From Dysgonomonas gadei ATCC BAA-286 (GTDB taxonomy: Bacteria > Bacteroidota > Bacteroidia > Bacteroidales > Dysgonomonadaceae), in assembly GCF_000213555.1 (NCBI RefSeq), contig NZ_GL891983.1:91816-155815 (forward strand): a stretch of 64,000 nt of DNA, written 5' to 3'. Below, piece after piece: positions 49,574-58,933 of this stretch. A program made the position numbers and the translations under genes. The notes below the pieces were generated by a model. That model did no database searches. It was given only the letters and a program-made list of their open reading frames with translations, and was not told the DNA's origin. The stretch's first letter is position 1, and each line of letters begins with the position of its first letter.

Positions 49574-51327
49574 TGATTGCAATACTCGTATCCTGGCTTA
49601 TTATTTTATTCGTCCTGTTTTCCACAGGGGACTTTTTCATATACTTATATCAAGCCTTATGCCGAAGTAAATCAAATTATTCTTTGACTGACCGCTTCCT
49701 TATCGGGATGTGCGCCATTCTCATTCCCTTATCATTATCGTCGCTATTTATCCCGTCTAATCAATTTGTATTATTTACGTTTTTAGGTTTATTGATTATA
49801 TATTGGGTTTTCAGGAAAAAGCACTTGCAAAAAACGGTTAATGGCGTTCTAAAAAAGATACAGGGACTTTCTATTATCCGGTTATTCATTATAGCTCTGG
49901 CTTTGTTTTCGTTCTGCATCCTGTGCCTCTATTCGTCCTTCCTCAGTTTCGACCCCAATTATTACCATTACCAAAATATCCGGTGGAATGAAGATTTTGC
50001 CGTTATTCCCGGATTGGGGAATTTCGAAGACAGATTGGGATTCAACTCCAATTATCTGTTGATTAGCTCCATATTTACATTACGTTTCCTGTTCGGGCAA
50101 CCTGTTTATGGTTTACAGAGCGCATTGGCTATACTACTGGCCATATGGATATTATATGAAACAATAAATAGCCGATTCGAAATTAAGCGCCTGATTCTGC
50201 TCGTTTTATACTTTCTCTTATTTTATTTTTCGAAAGAAGGCATTGCAGATACTTCTACCGATACAATTCCTAATCTGGCCGTCTTCTATCTTATATCGAG
50301 CCTGATATTATATCCGGACAATCTGAGAAAAAAGCCGTTGTTGTATATATTTGTTATCATCAGTCTGGTAACGTATAAACTACTCTTCGCTCCGCTCTGC
50401 CTGATTAGCTTGTATGTAATTTACCAACTGGCCAAAGAAAAGAAATATAAAGAAATGCTATTTCCGTGTCTCAGTGCTATGGCTGTCATCGTACTTTGGC
50501 TCATACGGAATGTAATCATTACAGGCTATCTGGTGTATCCGTTAGGAGAAATAGATTTGTTTTCCTTCGACTGGAAAGTGCCGCAATATGTCCTTATCAA
50601 ACAACGTGAATACATCAGTGAAATCGGCAACGGAGGTTTCGGCTATGCTATACCCCATTATCTGGAAAACCTTACGTTCTCTACTTTTTTCCTGTCATGG
50701 ACAACTTATTTCTTCCTGTCGGTTATCGCTGTCTTTATTACAGGCTTTTGGTATATCCGAAAGAAAGGAAACACCCCTGCATATATGTATTTCATTTTCG
50801 TTGTATTAAGTATAAATATGATATATTGGCTTTTGACGGCTCGCGATTTCAGGTTTTGCGCGGGAGTAATATTCGCCATGCTGTTTTTTGCCATTTCCTT
50901 GATACTGAAAGACAATAAAAGAATGGGGGCAAAAACGGGAAACATTATTATTGCAGGTTTTACCATGCTCATTTTCATATCTTTCGCCAAAGCCGGCAGT
51001 CAGTATTACCACGCTTTAAAAGAAAGAAATATAAAGGATTATGTTTTGGTAATGCTTTATCGCCCTTATCCGGCAGAATATAAAATGGAGGATTCAGCCC
51101 TGTTTGAAAAGACATCGCATAACCTGACCTTCGAAATAATCCCCTATAAAATCAACGATAGCATCACGATCTATATAACCACTCAAAGGACCGGTTCTTG
51201 CTTTGGCATATTTCCGTGTACAGGAGATGCGGCCATTGCCGAAGAATGGAAAATGCAGGATATAAAAACAGTGGAAGCCAGGGGAAACAGCTTGCAGAAT
51301 GGATTCAGAGTGAAACAGCTGAAATAA
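49573..51327 (+). CDS. Polytopic membrane protein, GT-C-like (paralogue 2)
   Basis: A 584-residue paralogue of 37835-39658 with the same features. The N-terminus is MIAILVSWLIILFVLFSTGD. The external loop reads SFDPNYYHYQNIRWNEDF followed by PGLGNFEDRLGFNSNYLL. About 12 helices include LIRNVIITGYLVYP, and the C-terminal soluble tail ends VEARGNSLQNGFRVKQLK. The conserved D..YH and FNSN motifs in both copies mark likely functional residues on the outer face. The GT-C reading is inferred. It is followed by the LiaF-like gene after 117 nt and may be co-transcribed with it. Confidence 0.72.
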   Translation: MIAILVSWLIILFVLFSTGDFFIYLYQALCRSKSNYSLTDRFLIGMCAILIPLSLSSLFIPSNQFVLFTFLGLLIIYWVFRKKHLQKTVNGVLKKIQGLSIIRLFIIALALFSFCILCLYSSFLSFDPNYYHYQNIRWNEDFAVIPGLGNFEDRLGFNSNYLLISSIFTLRFLFGQPVYGLQSALAILLAIWILYETINSRFEIKRLILLVLYFLLFYFSKEGIADTSTDTIPNLAVFYLISSLILYPDNLRKKPLLYIFVIISLVTYKLLFAPLCLISLYVIYQLAKEKKYKEMLFPCLSAMAVIVLWLIRNVIITGYLVYPLGEIDLFSFDWKVPQYVLIKQREYISEIGNGGFGYAIPHYLENLTFSTFFLSWTTYFFLSVIAVFITGFWYIRKKGNTPAYMYFIFVVLSINMIYWLLTARDFRFCAGVIFAMLFFAISLILKDNKRMGAKTGNIIIAGFTMLIFISFAKAGSQYYHALKERNIKDYVLVMLYRPYPAEYKMEDSALFEKTSHNLTFEIIPYKINDSITIYITTQRTGSCFGIFPCTGDAAIAEEWKMQDIKTVEARGNSLQNGFRVKQLK

Positions 51328-51355
51328 TATTTGCAGTTATTTATTCCTCGCTCGT

Positions 51356-51490
51356 CGGGAAATAGTATTTGTTTGTCGATTTATCATTGCCTGTTAACTT
51401 CAACAAATGTACTTTTACATCAGAAACTAATAAAACGCATTCTTATGGAAAGAAACTTTAAAGATAAACACCTGTTTAAAAGAGGAAATA
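51356..51490 (+). repeat. Source copy of the duplicated leader/5' gene segment
   Basis: Covers the upstream region and first 15 codons of the LiaF-like gene. The decayed relative is at 15321-15450. Confidence 0.75.
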
Positions 51491-52242
51491 GCAATGGTAA
51501 TGGTATCGGATTTGCCCTCTTTTTAATTCTTTTTGGAGGAGTGTACCTGTTCCTCAATTTGGGCATTATACCTACAGAATACAAACGGATACTGATATCA
51601 TGGCAAATGCTTCTGATTGTATTAGGTATATGGACGTTACTGAAAAGACAATATGTGGGAGGTTTCGTTCTTCTGGCTGTCGGTACTTTTTTTATTTACC
51701 CTGTTCTGTGCAATGTATTTCCCGAATATTTTGTGCGGTTCGATATAGATATCAAAACATACTGGCCGGTCCTGCTTATTGCCGGCGGTATTCTTTTAGT
51801 AATAAGCCGCTCATTCCCCTCTGCGAAAAAGAGCCATCGAAAAGAATACAAATATGAGTCTACAAATGATCACTTCAATCCGGCAGAACAAAACAGTGCC
51901 GACTATATTGACAAGAACCTGATGTTTGGCGGATCTGAGCAAATCGTCCTCTCTCAGAATTTTAAAGGAGGAGAAGCCAATGTGATGTTCGGAGAACTGA
52001 TTATAGACTTGCGCCGGGCAAATCTTAGCGAATTCGCGGGCGTACTCGAAGCCAATGTGATGTTCGGCAGTATTGTCATCTATATTCCATCCGACTGGGC
52101 TGTAGAATTAAAAAGCAACTCCTTGCTGGGTTCTTTCGAAGATAAAAGATACCATTTCAGTGAAAAAATAAGAGAAACCGGTATGCCACGTCTGGTAATC
52201 AAAGGGAGTGCCATGTTCGGAAGCGGTGAAATAAGAAACTAA
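51445..52242 (+). CDS. LiaF-like membrane protein (DUF5668 plus LiaF C-terminal-like domain)
   Basis: A 265-residue protein from the ATG at 51445. The frame is open further upstream to a TTG at 51331, but that part is not family-like. Four membrane helices lie in residues 20-130 (FALFLILFGGVYLFLNLGI, MLLIVLGIWTLL, FVLLAVGTFFIYPVL, WPVLLIAGGILLVI). The soluble C-terminal domain has repeated NVMFGE/ANVMFGS/AMFGSG turns, the right-handed beta-helix-like signature of LiaF/YvqF-type proteins that modulate cell-envelope stress regulators. The LytTR regulator gene follows about 100 nt downstream, so the pair probably senses membrane stress. Confidence 0.82.
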   Translation: MERNFKDKHLFKRGNSNGNGIGFALFLILFGGVYLFLNLGIIPTEYKRILISWQMLLIVLGIWTLLKRQYVGGFVLLAVGTFFIYPVLCNVFPEYFVRFDIDIKTYWPVLLIAGGILLVISRSFPSAKKSHRKEYKYESTNDHFNPAEQNSADYIDKNLMFGGSEQIVLSQNFKGGEANVMFGELIIDLRRANLSEFAGVLEANVMFGSIVIYIPSDWAVELKSNSLLGSFEDKRYHFSEKIRETGMPRLVIKGSAMFGSGEIRN

Positions 52243-52262
52243 GGTCTCATACCTATTTATTT
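52240..52262 (-). repeat. AATAGGTCTG-type palindromic motif, copy 5 (overlaps a stop codon)
   Basis: Minus-strand AAATAGGTATGAGACCTTA, beginning in the TAA stop of the LiaF-like gene. Unlike the other copies it does not face a start codon on its own strand. Confidence 0.6.
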
Positions 52263-52345
52263 ACTTTTGTATCTGCAACAGTAATAGGCGGTTACTATTA
52301 AACAATGTTGCATCAAATACTTTCTTTCACTTAATACTCTGTGAA

Positions 52346-53176
52346 ATGGAAAACCGCAAACTGGTTTACATACATATTCTCATAGCATTGTCAGCAGCCA
52401 TTATTTTATACATATGTATGAAATCGCTGGTGGATGTATCAGAATCTGTGTTGACTACAGATTCAGCCATATCGGGGATTATTCTTTCGGTATTGCTCCT
52501 ATTATTGAGGAATATAGCTCAATACAGTCATATTTCATCGTTTCCGGTAAGGCAACAACTTATCAATTACAGCGCATTGGCCATCCTCTTTGTAGCTTGC
52601 TGGCTCTGTATCGAGTTTCTGGTTCTATACATGGTATTCCCCGAAGGTGAATGGACGGCCCTGCTACACATGGTTCCTATCCGCGTAGTGCTGGCATTAC
52701 TCGTATACAGTCTTACAATAGCAACATTTACACGATTGTACCCATCGGAGGAAAAAGTTGCCGGGATACCGATTGGGGAAGAGAAAGAAGACAAGGAACT
52801 CCCAGGCAATATACAAGAGCCTGTGATTGAAACTGAAAATAATGAAACACTGGAACGTATCGCCGTAAAAAACGGGCAAAAGATAGATGTAGTGCTGGTA
52901 TCCGAAATCATACACCTACAGGCCGAAGGCGATTATGTAATGATACACTCTACAAAAGGGAAATTCCTGAAGGAGCAAACCATGAAATCGTTCGAAAGCG
53001 GTTTGCCACAAGATAAATTTGTAAGGGTACACCGTTCCAGCATAGTCAATATAGAGTTTATATCGCAGATAGAGCTCTATGACAAGCAAAGCCAGTTACT
53101 GAAACTGAAAAACGGAGGACAGGTACGCATAAGCCTGAGTGGGTATAAGTCTTTGAAAAAGACGCTGGGTTTGTAA
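52346..53176 (+). CDS. Membrane-bound LytTR-family transcription regulator
   Basis: A 276-residue one-component regulator. Four membrane helices occupy residues 7-130 (YIHILIALSAAIILYICM through VVLALLVYSLTIATF). An acidic linker follows (about 135-165), then a C-terminal LytTR DNA-binding domain with the hallmark EIIHLQAEGDYVMIHS, FVRVHRSSIVNIEFI and ISLSGYKSLKK. There is no receiver domain, so the signal probably comes through the membrane part or from the LiaF-like neighbour. Such LytTR proteins often autoregulate. It ends at a strong terminator. Confidence 0.88.
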   Translation: MENRKLVYIHILIALSAAIILYICMKSLVDVSESVLTTDSAISGIILSVLLLLLRNIAQYSHISSFPVRQQLINYSALAILFVACWLCIEFLVLYMVFPEGEWTALLHMVPIRVVLALLVYSLTIATFTRLYPSEEKVAGIPIGEEKEDKELPGNIQEPVIETENNETLERIAVKNGQKIDVVLVSEIIHLQAEGDYVMIHSTKGKFLKEQTMKSFESGLPQDKFVRVHRSSIVNIEFISQIELYDKQSQLLKLKNGGQVRISLSGYKSLKKTLGL

Positions 53177-53181
53177 AAATA

Positions 53182-53215
53182 AAAGAGCCTGAATCAACAC
53201 AGATTCAGGCTCTTT
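53182..53215. terminator. Bidirectional terminator
   Basis: A perfect 14-bp stem (arms 53182-53195 and 53202-53215, loop AACACA) between the convergent LytTR and ecotin genes. Confidence 0.88.
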
Positions 53216-53232
53216 CTTTTATATTGAAACAC

Positions 53233-53727
53233 TTACTTCTCTACCGAACTTTTTTCTTTATCAGCTTTCCATATCCTGTATTTCACCTCATAACCCTTTG
53301 GCGCGTATACTACAATCGGTAATTTGCTGTTGTATCTTACGATAAGAGTCTGACCGCTCACAAACCTGTTTTCGTTCGGTTTGTTACAAGCCATCATTGT
53401 AGAACGGGTTTGCCCGTCGGAAGTAAACTCATAATAAGTATATCCCCAACCTTGCAGGTCTTTTTCCTCCAGTTTACCCATAAGCGAGTGATGATTACAG
53501 TCTACGCTCATCACTTTTCCCGGAATTATTTCTACTTTGTATAAAGATTCGTCAGACTTCTTTTTCAACTCTATTACATGCCTGACCATATCACCCTCTG
53601 CTTTAGGGAAGGCAGCCAGTTCTTTATCTAAATCTATTTTTTTATCCTGTGCATTCATTGAAGTTGTGAATGATAATAATACTACAGCCGAAAGTAGTGT
53701 CAGCATTGTTTTTGTTAAGTTCTTCAT
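53233..53727 (-). CDS. eco: Ecotin, periplasmic serine protease inhibitor
   Basis: A 164-residue protein with a signal peptide (LLSAVVLLSFTTSMNAQ). It matches E. coli ecotin along its length: FPKAEGDMVRHVIEL, VDCNHHSLMGKLEEKDLQGWGYTYYEF, STMMACNKP and LPIVVYAPKGYEVKYRIWKA. The reactive loop keeps STMMAC, with Met at the P1 position as in E. coli, and the two cysteines (VDCN and MMAC) that form the loop disulfide. It should inhibit trypsin-, chymotrypsin- and elastase-type host proteases in the periplasm. It is monocistronic, between two promoter-bearing gaps. Confidence 0.93.
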   Translation of the reverse strand: MKNLTKTMLTLLSAVVLLSFTTSMNAQDKKIDLDKELAAFPKAEGDMVRHVIELKKKSDESLYKVEIIPGKVMSVDCNHHSLMGKLEEKDLQGWGYTYYEFTSDGQTRSTMMACNKPNENRFVSGQTLIVRYNSKLPIVVYAPKGYEVKYRIWKADKEKSSVEK

Positions 53728-53918
53728 TTTTCCTTATTTTTAATTAATACCTATATTTAATCACTTATACTATATAGATGAATAAAATGTTAAAAAGCTG
53801 CATCCATATATCCGGTTAGTTAACGCCCGGACAGTCCGATTTGTTTATATAATCTTCTTAACATGGAAAATAGAAACGAATTAATTTATAAAAAAAATAT
53901 CTTTTCCTTTTTAGTTTC

Positions 53919-53926
53919 TATCTTTG
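53919..53926 (+). promoter_or_regulatory. -7 box of metG
   Basis: TATCTTTG, 39 nt before the ATG at 53966. Confidence 0.55.
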
Positions 53927-53965
53927 CATCCTGATATTCTGAAAAAATATAAAACAATATACTAT

Positions 53966-56008
53966 ATGACTAAGAAATTCAAAAGAACCCTCGTTACATC
54001 GGCCCTCCCCTATGCCAACGGGCCTGTCCATATCGGACATCTGGCAGGCGTTTATATCCCTGCCGACATTTATGTGCGTTACCTCAGGCTGAAAGGCCAG
54101 GAAGTAATACACATCGGAGGTTCTGACGAACATGGCGTACCTATTACCATACGCGCCAAGAAAGAAGGTGTGACGCCACAGGATATCGTAGATAAATATC
54201 ACGCCATAATCAAAAAGTCGTTTGAAGACTTCGGCATATCTTTCGATATCTATTCACGTACAAGTTCGGAGATACATAAGCAAACGGCTTCTGACTTTTT
54301 CCTCAAACTATATCAAAACGGAGATTTTGAAGAAAAGACAAGCGAACAATATTTCGACGAAGAGGCGCAAATGTTCCTTGCCGACCGCTATATAATGGGT
54401 GAATGTCCGCATTGCGGCAATCCGAACGCATACGGAGACCAGTGCGAATCGTGCGGAACATCTTTAAGCCCTACCGACCTGAAAAACCCCCGTTCCACAA
54501 TTTCCGGTTCAACGCCTGTAATGCGCGAAACAAAACACTGGTATCTGCCTCTCGATAAACACGAGTCATGGCTTCGCCAGTGGATACTCGAAGACCATAA
54601 GGAATGGAAATCGAATGTATACGGACAATGCAAATCATGGCTGGATATGGGATTACAACCCCGTGCCGTAAGCCGGGACCTCGACTGGGGGGTACCTATT
54701 CCTCTGCCGGATGCCAAGGGAAAAGTGCTTTATGTATGGTTCGATGCACCTATCGGCTATATATCGAATACAAAAGAATTATTGCCTGACAGCTGGGAGA
54801 AATGGTGGAAATCGGAAGACACAAAATTGCTTCACTTCATCGGTAAAGACAATATCGTATTCCATTGCATCGTATTCCCTGCTATGCTCAAAGCAGAGGG
54901 TTCGTTTATTTTGCCTGAAAACGTTCCGGCAAATGAATTCCTGAATCTCGAAGGAGATAAAATATCCACATCCCGTAACTGGGCTGTATGGCTGCATGAA
55001 TACCTCGAAGATTTTCCGGGACAGCAAGATATTCTGCGCTATGTGCTTACGGCAAATGCTCCTGAAACTAAGGATAATGACTTTACGTGGAAAGACTTCC
55101 AAGCCCGTAACAACAACGAATTGGTCGCCATACTCGGAAACTTCATCAACCGTGCGCTGGTACTTACTCAAAAATATTTCGACAACAAAGTCCCGCAGAT
55201 ACACGAGTTGACCGACTACGATAAAGAAACCCTGAAAGAGTTTGCCGACGTAAAAGAAGTAGTGGAGTCGTATCTCGAAACATTCCGCTTCCGCGACGCG
55301 CTGAAAGAAGCTATGAACCTGGCCCGTATAGGGAATAAGTATCTGGCTGATACCGAACCGTGGAAAGTGGCTAAAACAGATATGGCAAGCGTGGAAACCA
55401 TTATGAATATTTCATTGCAGCTGACAGCGAATTTGTCTATTGCATTCGAACCATTCCTACCATTCAGTGTACAGAAAATCCGGCAGTTTATCAATAAAGA
55501 TAATCTGACATGGGAACAACTGGGCAGAATAGATCTATTGCCGGCTGGCCATCAGCTAAACCCTTCGGAACTGTTATTTGCCAAGATAGAGGATGAAACG
55601 ATCGAAAAACAAATACAAAAGTTACTTGACACGAAGAAAGCCAATGAACAGGCAGTGGAGATAAAGGTTGCCCCTCAGAAAGCAAATATAGCATTCGATG
55701 ATTTTGCAAAACTCGACCTTCGTGTAGGCAAAGTATTGGAATGCATAAAAGTGCCGAAAGCTGATAAACTGCTCCAATTCCTTATAGACGACGGAATGGG
55801 CAAACGTACAATCATATCGGGTATCGCAGCATGGTACAAACCCGAAGACCTTGTAGGCAAACAGGTATGCTTTGTGGCTAACCTGGAACCACGCAAGCTG
55901 AAAGGCGTGGAGTCGCAGGGAATGTTGTTGTCTGTGGAAGACAGTGATGGAACACTATCATTGATACAGCCGCCTAAAGACGTAACTCCGGGTAGCCAGA
56001 TAGGATAA
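53966..56008 (+). CDS. metG: Methionyl-tRNA synthetase with C-terminal tRNA-binding domain
   Basis: Charges tRNA-Met, 680 residues from the ATG at 53966. The upstream in-frame ATG at 53924 overlaps the promoter. The class I HIGH motif is in ALPYANGPVHIGHLAG. A zinc knuckle CPHCGNPNAYGDQCESCG lies about 145-162, and the KMSKS equivalent reads KISTS. The anticodon-binding helical domain follows. The C-terminal 100 residues form a Trbp111-type OB fold (FDDFAKLDLRVGKVLECIKV to GMLLSVEDSDG) that serves in dimerisation and tRNA binding. The gene is single and ends at an imperfect hairpin terminator. Confidence 0.97.
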   Translation: MTKKFKRTLVTSALPYANGPVHIGHLAGVYIPADIYVRYLRLKGQEVIHIGGSDEHGVPITIRAKKEGVTPQDIVDKYHAIIKKSFEDFGISFDIYSRTSSEIHKQTASDFFLKLYQNGDFEEKTSEQYFDEEAQMFLADRYIMGECPHCGNPNAYGDQCESCGTSLSPTDLKNPRSTISGSTPVMRETKHWYLPLDKHESWLRQWILEDHKEWKSNVYGQCKSWLDMGLQPRAVSRDLDWGVPIPLPDAKGKVLYVWFDAPIGYISNTKELLPDSWEKWWKSEDTKLLHFIGKDNIVFHCIVFPAMLKAEGSFILPENVPANEFLNLEGDKISTSRNWAVWLHEYLEDFPGQQDILRYVLTANAPETKDNDFTWKDFQARNNNELVAILGNFINRALVLTQKYFDNKVPQIHELTDYDKETLKEFADVKEVVESYLETFRFRDALKEAMNLARIGNKYLADTEPWKVAKTDMASVETIMNISLQLTANLSIAFEPFLPFSVQKIRQFINKDNLTWEQLGRIDLLPAGHQLNPSELLFAKIEDETIEKQIQKLLDTKKANEQAVEIKVAPQKANIAFDDFAKLDLRVGKVLECIKVPKADKLLQFLIDDGMGKRTIISGIAAWYKPEDLVGKQVCFVANLEPRKLKGVESQGMLLSVEDSDGTLSLIQPPKDVTPGSQIG

Positions 56009-56026
56009 TAATTTAATGAGATAATG

Positions 56027-56064
56027 TGCCGGTATGCCAATGTAGAATGGGATATCGGCATTTT
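56027..56064 (+). terminator. Probable terminator of metG
   Basis: An imperfect 12-bp stem (arms 56027-56038 and 56049-56060, two mismatches) followed by TTTTCT. It lies before the convergent end of the regulator gene. Confidence 0.5.
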
Positions 56065-58644
56065 CTATTCCGAAAGGATAATAGAGTCATATTTGAGTTG
56101 TGGTTCTTCATTCAGGATATTCTTATAATCCAGACAAAATTTATCATAGCATTGTTTTGATAAACCTTTTTGCCCTAACTTATATAAACTCCGGCATTTG
56201 ATCTGCACAGAATCTTCGTCTATACTATCATGAATAAGTATTACATCGGCCAACTTTACCAATAAGCGGAAATCATCTTTTATTTCTATTGTTTTTGCCG
56301 CTTTCAGTAAGGTAGTGATAAGCAGATCCGAATAACCGGACTGATATCTATCGACCCACCTCTTATCTATATTCGGCAACAACAAACCAGCTGATGCAAT
56401 TCCAATAATCTTTTCTATCACAGCTTTATCTATTACTCCATCGCCGGATGATACCTCATGTAGCAGATGCATTACAGCCACATAATCGCATGTAGTATCT
56501 TTACCTATCTCTACATGCCAGTAGCTATTATCTTTCTGAATACTGACATCTCCGATTTCCTGCAAAAGGAGACGCAGTTTACGGATATTCACATTCCGGT
56601 TATTAGTAGCCTTATTTTTATCCATATCAAACCAAAACTCCTCATCCAAACGCTCAGATGTCACCCCTTTTCCCGTAGCAATATATTCAAGCAAGCACAT
56701 TAAAAACATCTGCCTGATTACCGGAGTGAAGAAGCCTGTTATATCATTCCCTCCCCTATCGAAAATTTGAAAGCCACCCAGTAACGATATTTTTGAGCGT
56801 TTCTTTTCTTTATGTACATGGGGTACCTGAGGCAATACAGGGGCAGAAACGAACGCTTTATCATCCACAACAGAGGACGATCCTGTTCTCTCCGTTCCAT
56901 TCCTTCTTAACAGATAAATTACCAAAAGAATTATAATAACTAACAGTCCTATAATTATATAAGTTACCGGAGAATTACCGAATATATTCCTTGCACCGGG
57001 TACCTGCAGAATATCAGTTTGTGATAATGGCGGATAAAGCAATGAATATATACCGGTTTCAAATGCACCCCTTTCTGTCCTTTGTAATATAACCGCATAT
57101 ATCGCGGAATTCTTATACCTGAACATATCGCAAAAAGACTCGGTATCCTGAAAATTGTATGGTATGGAATCGGACAGGAACCGGTAAGAAAAGTCATTCA
57201 TATTCACTTCCATCAGGCGTATGGAGGATTTATAAACATCGCTTCTGTTAGCAAGAGTATAAAACTTATTCTCCCCCACATCGATTATCATCGAATTACC
57301 AAAAACATAAGGTTCCGGCATTCCCTCAAGTGTCCCCAGCTCCTTACTGGTTTTAGCCTTAGTATCCACCAAATGAAGATCATAAAGGTTATACGATGAA
57401 GCCTCCTGCAATCCGGTCTTACTCCCATATCCGCCAAAAATCAGGATCTGTCCATCTCCCAGATACCCCATCGAAGACAAATAGCGGGGGCTTAGTTGGT
57501 CTATAAGATCATTTGTTTCCCACTGCCCTGTGTTCAAATCATAGGTTGATAAAGCGGCGCTATACCTATACAGTCCATAACCGCCAAATACCACCAATTG
57601 GTTTGTATCCGGATATATAAACCTGTTGTGGTGCTGAACATACAAAGACATATCCGACGGGCTGCCCGACCACATGTTCGTATCAAAGTTATACAACATC
57701 GGTTCGGGATGGCTTATACTGTATGAGACCAACCTATCCGCTATATAGTCATAAATAAGATAACTGGATGCCCCCTGAAAAGGTCTTCCTCCACCGACCT
57801 TTATACGTTGTACCGACTTATTTTTCAGATGCATTATATATAAGCTATCATTTGTAGCTACAAATACTCTGTTATTAATAGAATCCGTTGCAATCTGGGG
57901 ATAAATATTCCTGGTAATCAAACTCATTTCCTTATTCCAGTTTGTATGCCGGTCTATTTCCCAAATGCCATTCGATACTGTGGCCCTGTATCCATTGGTA
58001 TCATCATATACTGCAGCCACATTATGCCTGCCCATATCCCACCTACGGACAATTTTTCCTTTATCATCTTTGATTTCTATATTTTTTACCGACATAGGAG
58101 GAACATCAGATGTATAGAAAAACTTATGCCTGTTAGCCCCAAAGTATATCTTTTCGATCGTAGATATTCCCAATGAATTATCCGGTGTATCAATCAATAT
58201 TTCTTCTCCATCTATGGAAAATGTCACTGAGCCTGCACGAACCTCTATCTTTACTTTCACCCATTTGCCTTCCAGTTGTTTGCGCTCGTATTTATATTCC
58301 GATGAGGCTTTTGTATTATGTATGCCGTTAAGTATGAAATTGATGCGATTATTTCCCAGATAAGACGTCATATCCAGACTTGTAGTATCATTTGCAATAA
58401 TTCTGAATATATATCCGTATGTATGATTACTGTTGGTAAGTTTAAGATCAAATTCGAGTGTATATCCTTTTGAGAGTTTTAAAAATCCATCGGGAAGTAA
58501 ATCAAGAGAAGTCCTGTCGTCTTTATTTACCTCATGAGACTTAAAGTTCAATCCATATGAAAAGCTTTTATCCATATCTTTGGATTGTGAGATAATAGTA
58601 AGGAAAGGACAAAAAATAAAAACAAAAAGTATGGTAATTTTCAT
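56065..58644 (-). CDS. One-piece transmembrane regulator: LamG-like, kelch-like propeller, TM helix, SARP-like DNA-binding domain
   Basis: An 859-residue protein from the ATG at 58644. A TTG at 58677 lies in the -7 box and is rejected. The signal peptide is ITILFVFIFCPFLTIISQ. A concanavalin/LamG-like domain covers about 30-200 (YTLEFDLKLTNSNHTYGYIF). A six- or seven-bladed kelch-like propeller follows to about 545 (VFGGYGLYRYSAALSTYDLN, ILIFGGYGSKTGLQEAS). A single membrane helix (VTYIIIGLLVIIILLVIYLL) precedes the cytoplasmic C-terminus, which starts ISLLGGFQIFDRGGNDITGF and looks like the winged helix of SARP/BTAD regulators. There is no kinase or receiver domain. It faces the two GH92 genes and may control them in response to glycan. 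Confidence 0.75.
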   Translation of the reverse strand: MKITILFVFIFCPFLTIISQSKDMDKSFSYGLNFKSHEVNKDDRTSLDLLPDGFLKLSKGYTLEFDLKLTNSNHTYGYIFRIIANDTTSLDMTSYLGNNRINFILNGIHNTKASSEYKYERKQLEGKWVKVKIEVRAGSVTFSIDGEEILIDTPDNSLGISTIEKIYFGANRHKFFYTSDVPPMSVKNIEIKDDKGKIVRRWDMGRHNVAAVYDDTNGYRATVSNGIWEIDRHTNWNKEMSLITRNIYPQIATDSINNRVFVATNDSLYIMHLKNKSVQRIKVGGGRPFQGASSYLIYDYIADRLVSYSISHPEPMLYNFDTNMWSGSPSDMSLYVQHHNRFIYPDTNQLVVFGGYGLYRYSAALSTYDLNTGQWETNDLIDQLSPRYLSSMGYLGDGQILIFGGYGSKTGLQEASSYNLYDLHLVDTKAKTSKELGTLEGMPEPYVFGNSMIIDVGENKFYTLANRSDVYKSSIRLMEVNMNDFSYRFLSDSIPYNFQDTESFCDMFRYKNSAIYAVILQRTERGAFETGIYSLLYPPLSQTDILQVPGARNIFGNSPVTYIIIGLLVIIILLVIYLLRRNGTERTGSSSVVDDKAFVSAPVLPQVPHVHKEKKRSKISLLGGFQIFDRGGNDITGFFTPVIRQMFLMCLLEYIATGKGVTSERLDEEFWFDMDKNKATNNRNVNIRKLRLLLQEIGDVSIQKDNSYWHVEIGKDTTCDYVAVMHLLHEVSSGDGVIDKAVIEKIIGIASAGLLLPNIDKRWVDRYQSGYSDLLITTLLKAAKTIEIKDDFRLLVKLADVILIHDSIDEDSVQIKCRSLYKLGQKGLSKQCYDKFCLDYKNILNEEPQLKYDSIILSE

Positions 58645-58674
58645 CTTATTTCTTTTAAGGTATCGCACATAGTA

Positions 58675-58682
58675 CAAAATTA
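58675..58682 (-). promoter_or_regulatory. -7 box of the transmembrane regulator gene
   Basis: Minus-strand TAATTTTG, 30 nt before the ATG at 58644. Its position supports that start. Confidence 0.45.
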
Positions 58683-58933
58683 TATAAAATTAGTTATTCA
58701 TAATCAGATACAAAATTTTAATTATTCATTGAAAACAAACCCACTAAAAAGCTCTCTTCAGCTAAGTAGAACCTAACAATCTATACCTCAGCACAATTAC
58801 ACTTCACGCCAGCATCAATGACTTACCTTATTGTATACTTTAACGGATAGCTTAGAGGTATACAGACAAGACAAAAGTGTTCCTTTTCGCGCCAATTAAT
58901 AATTAATTAATACCCCGGTTAATAGTATAGACA

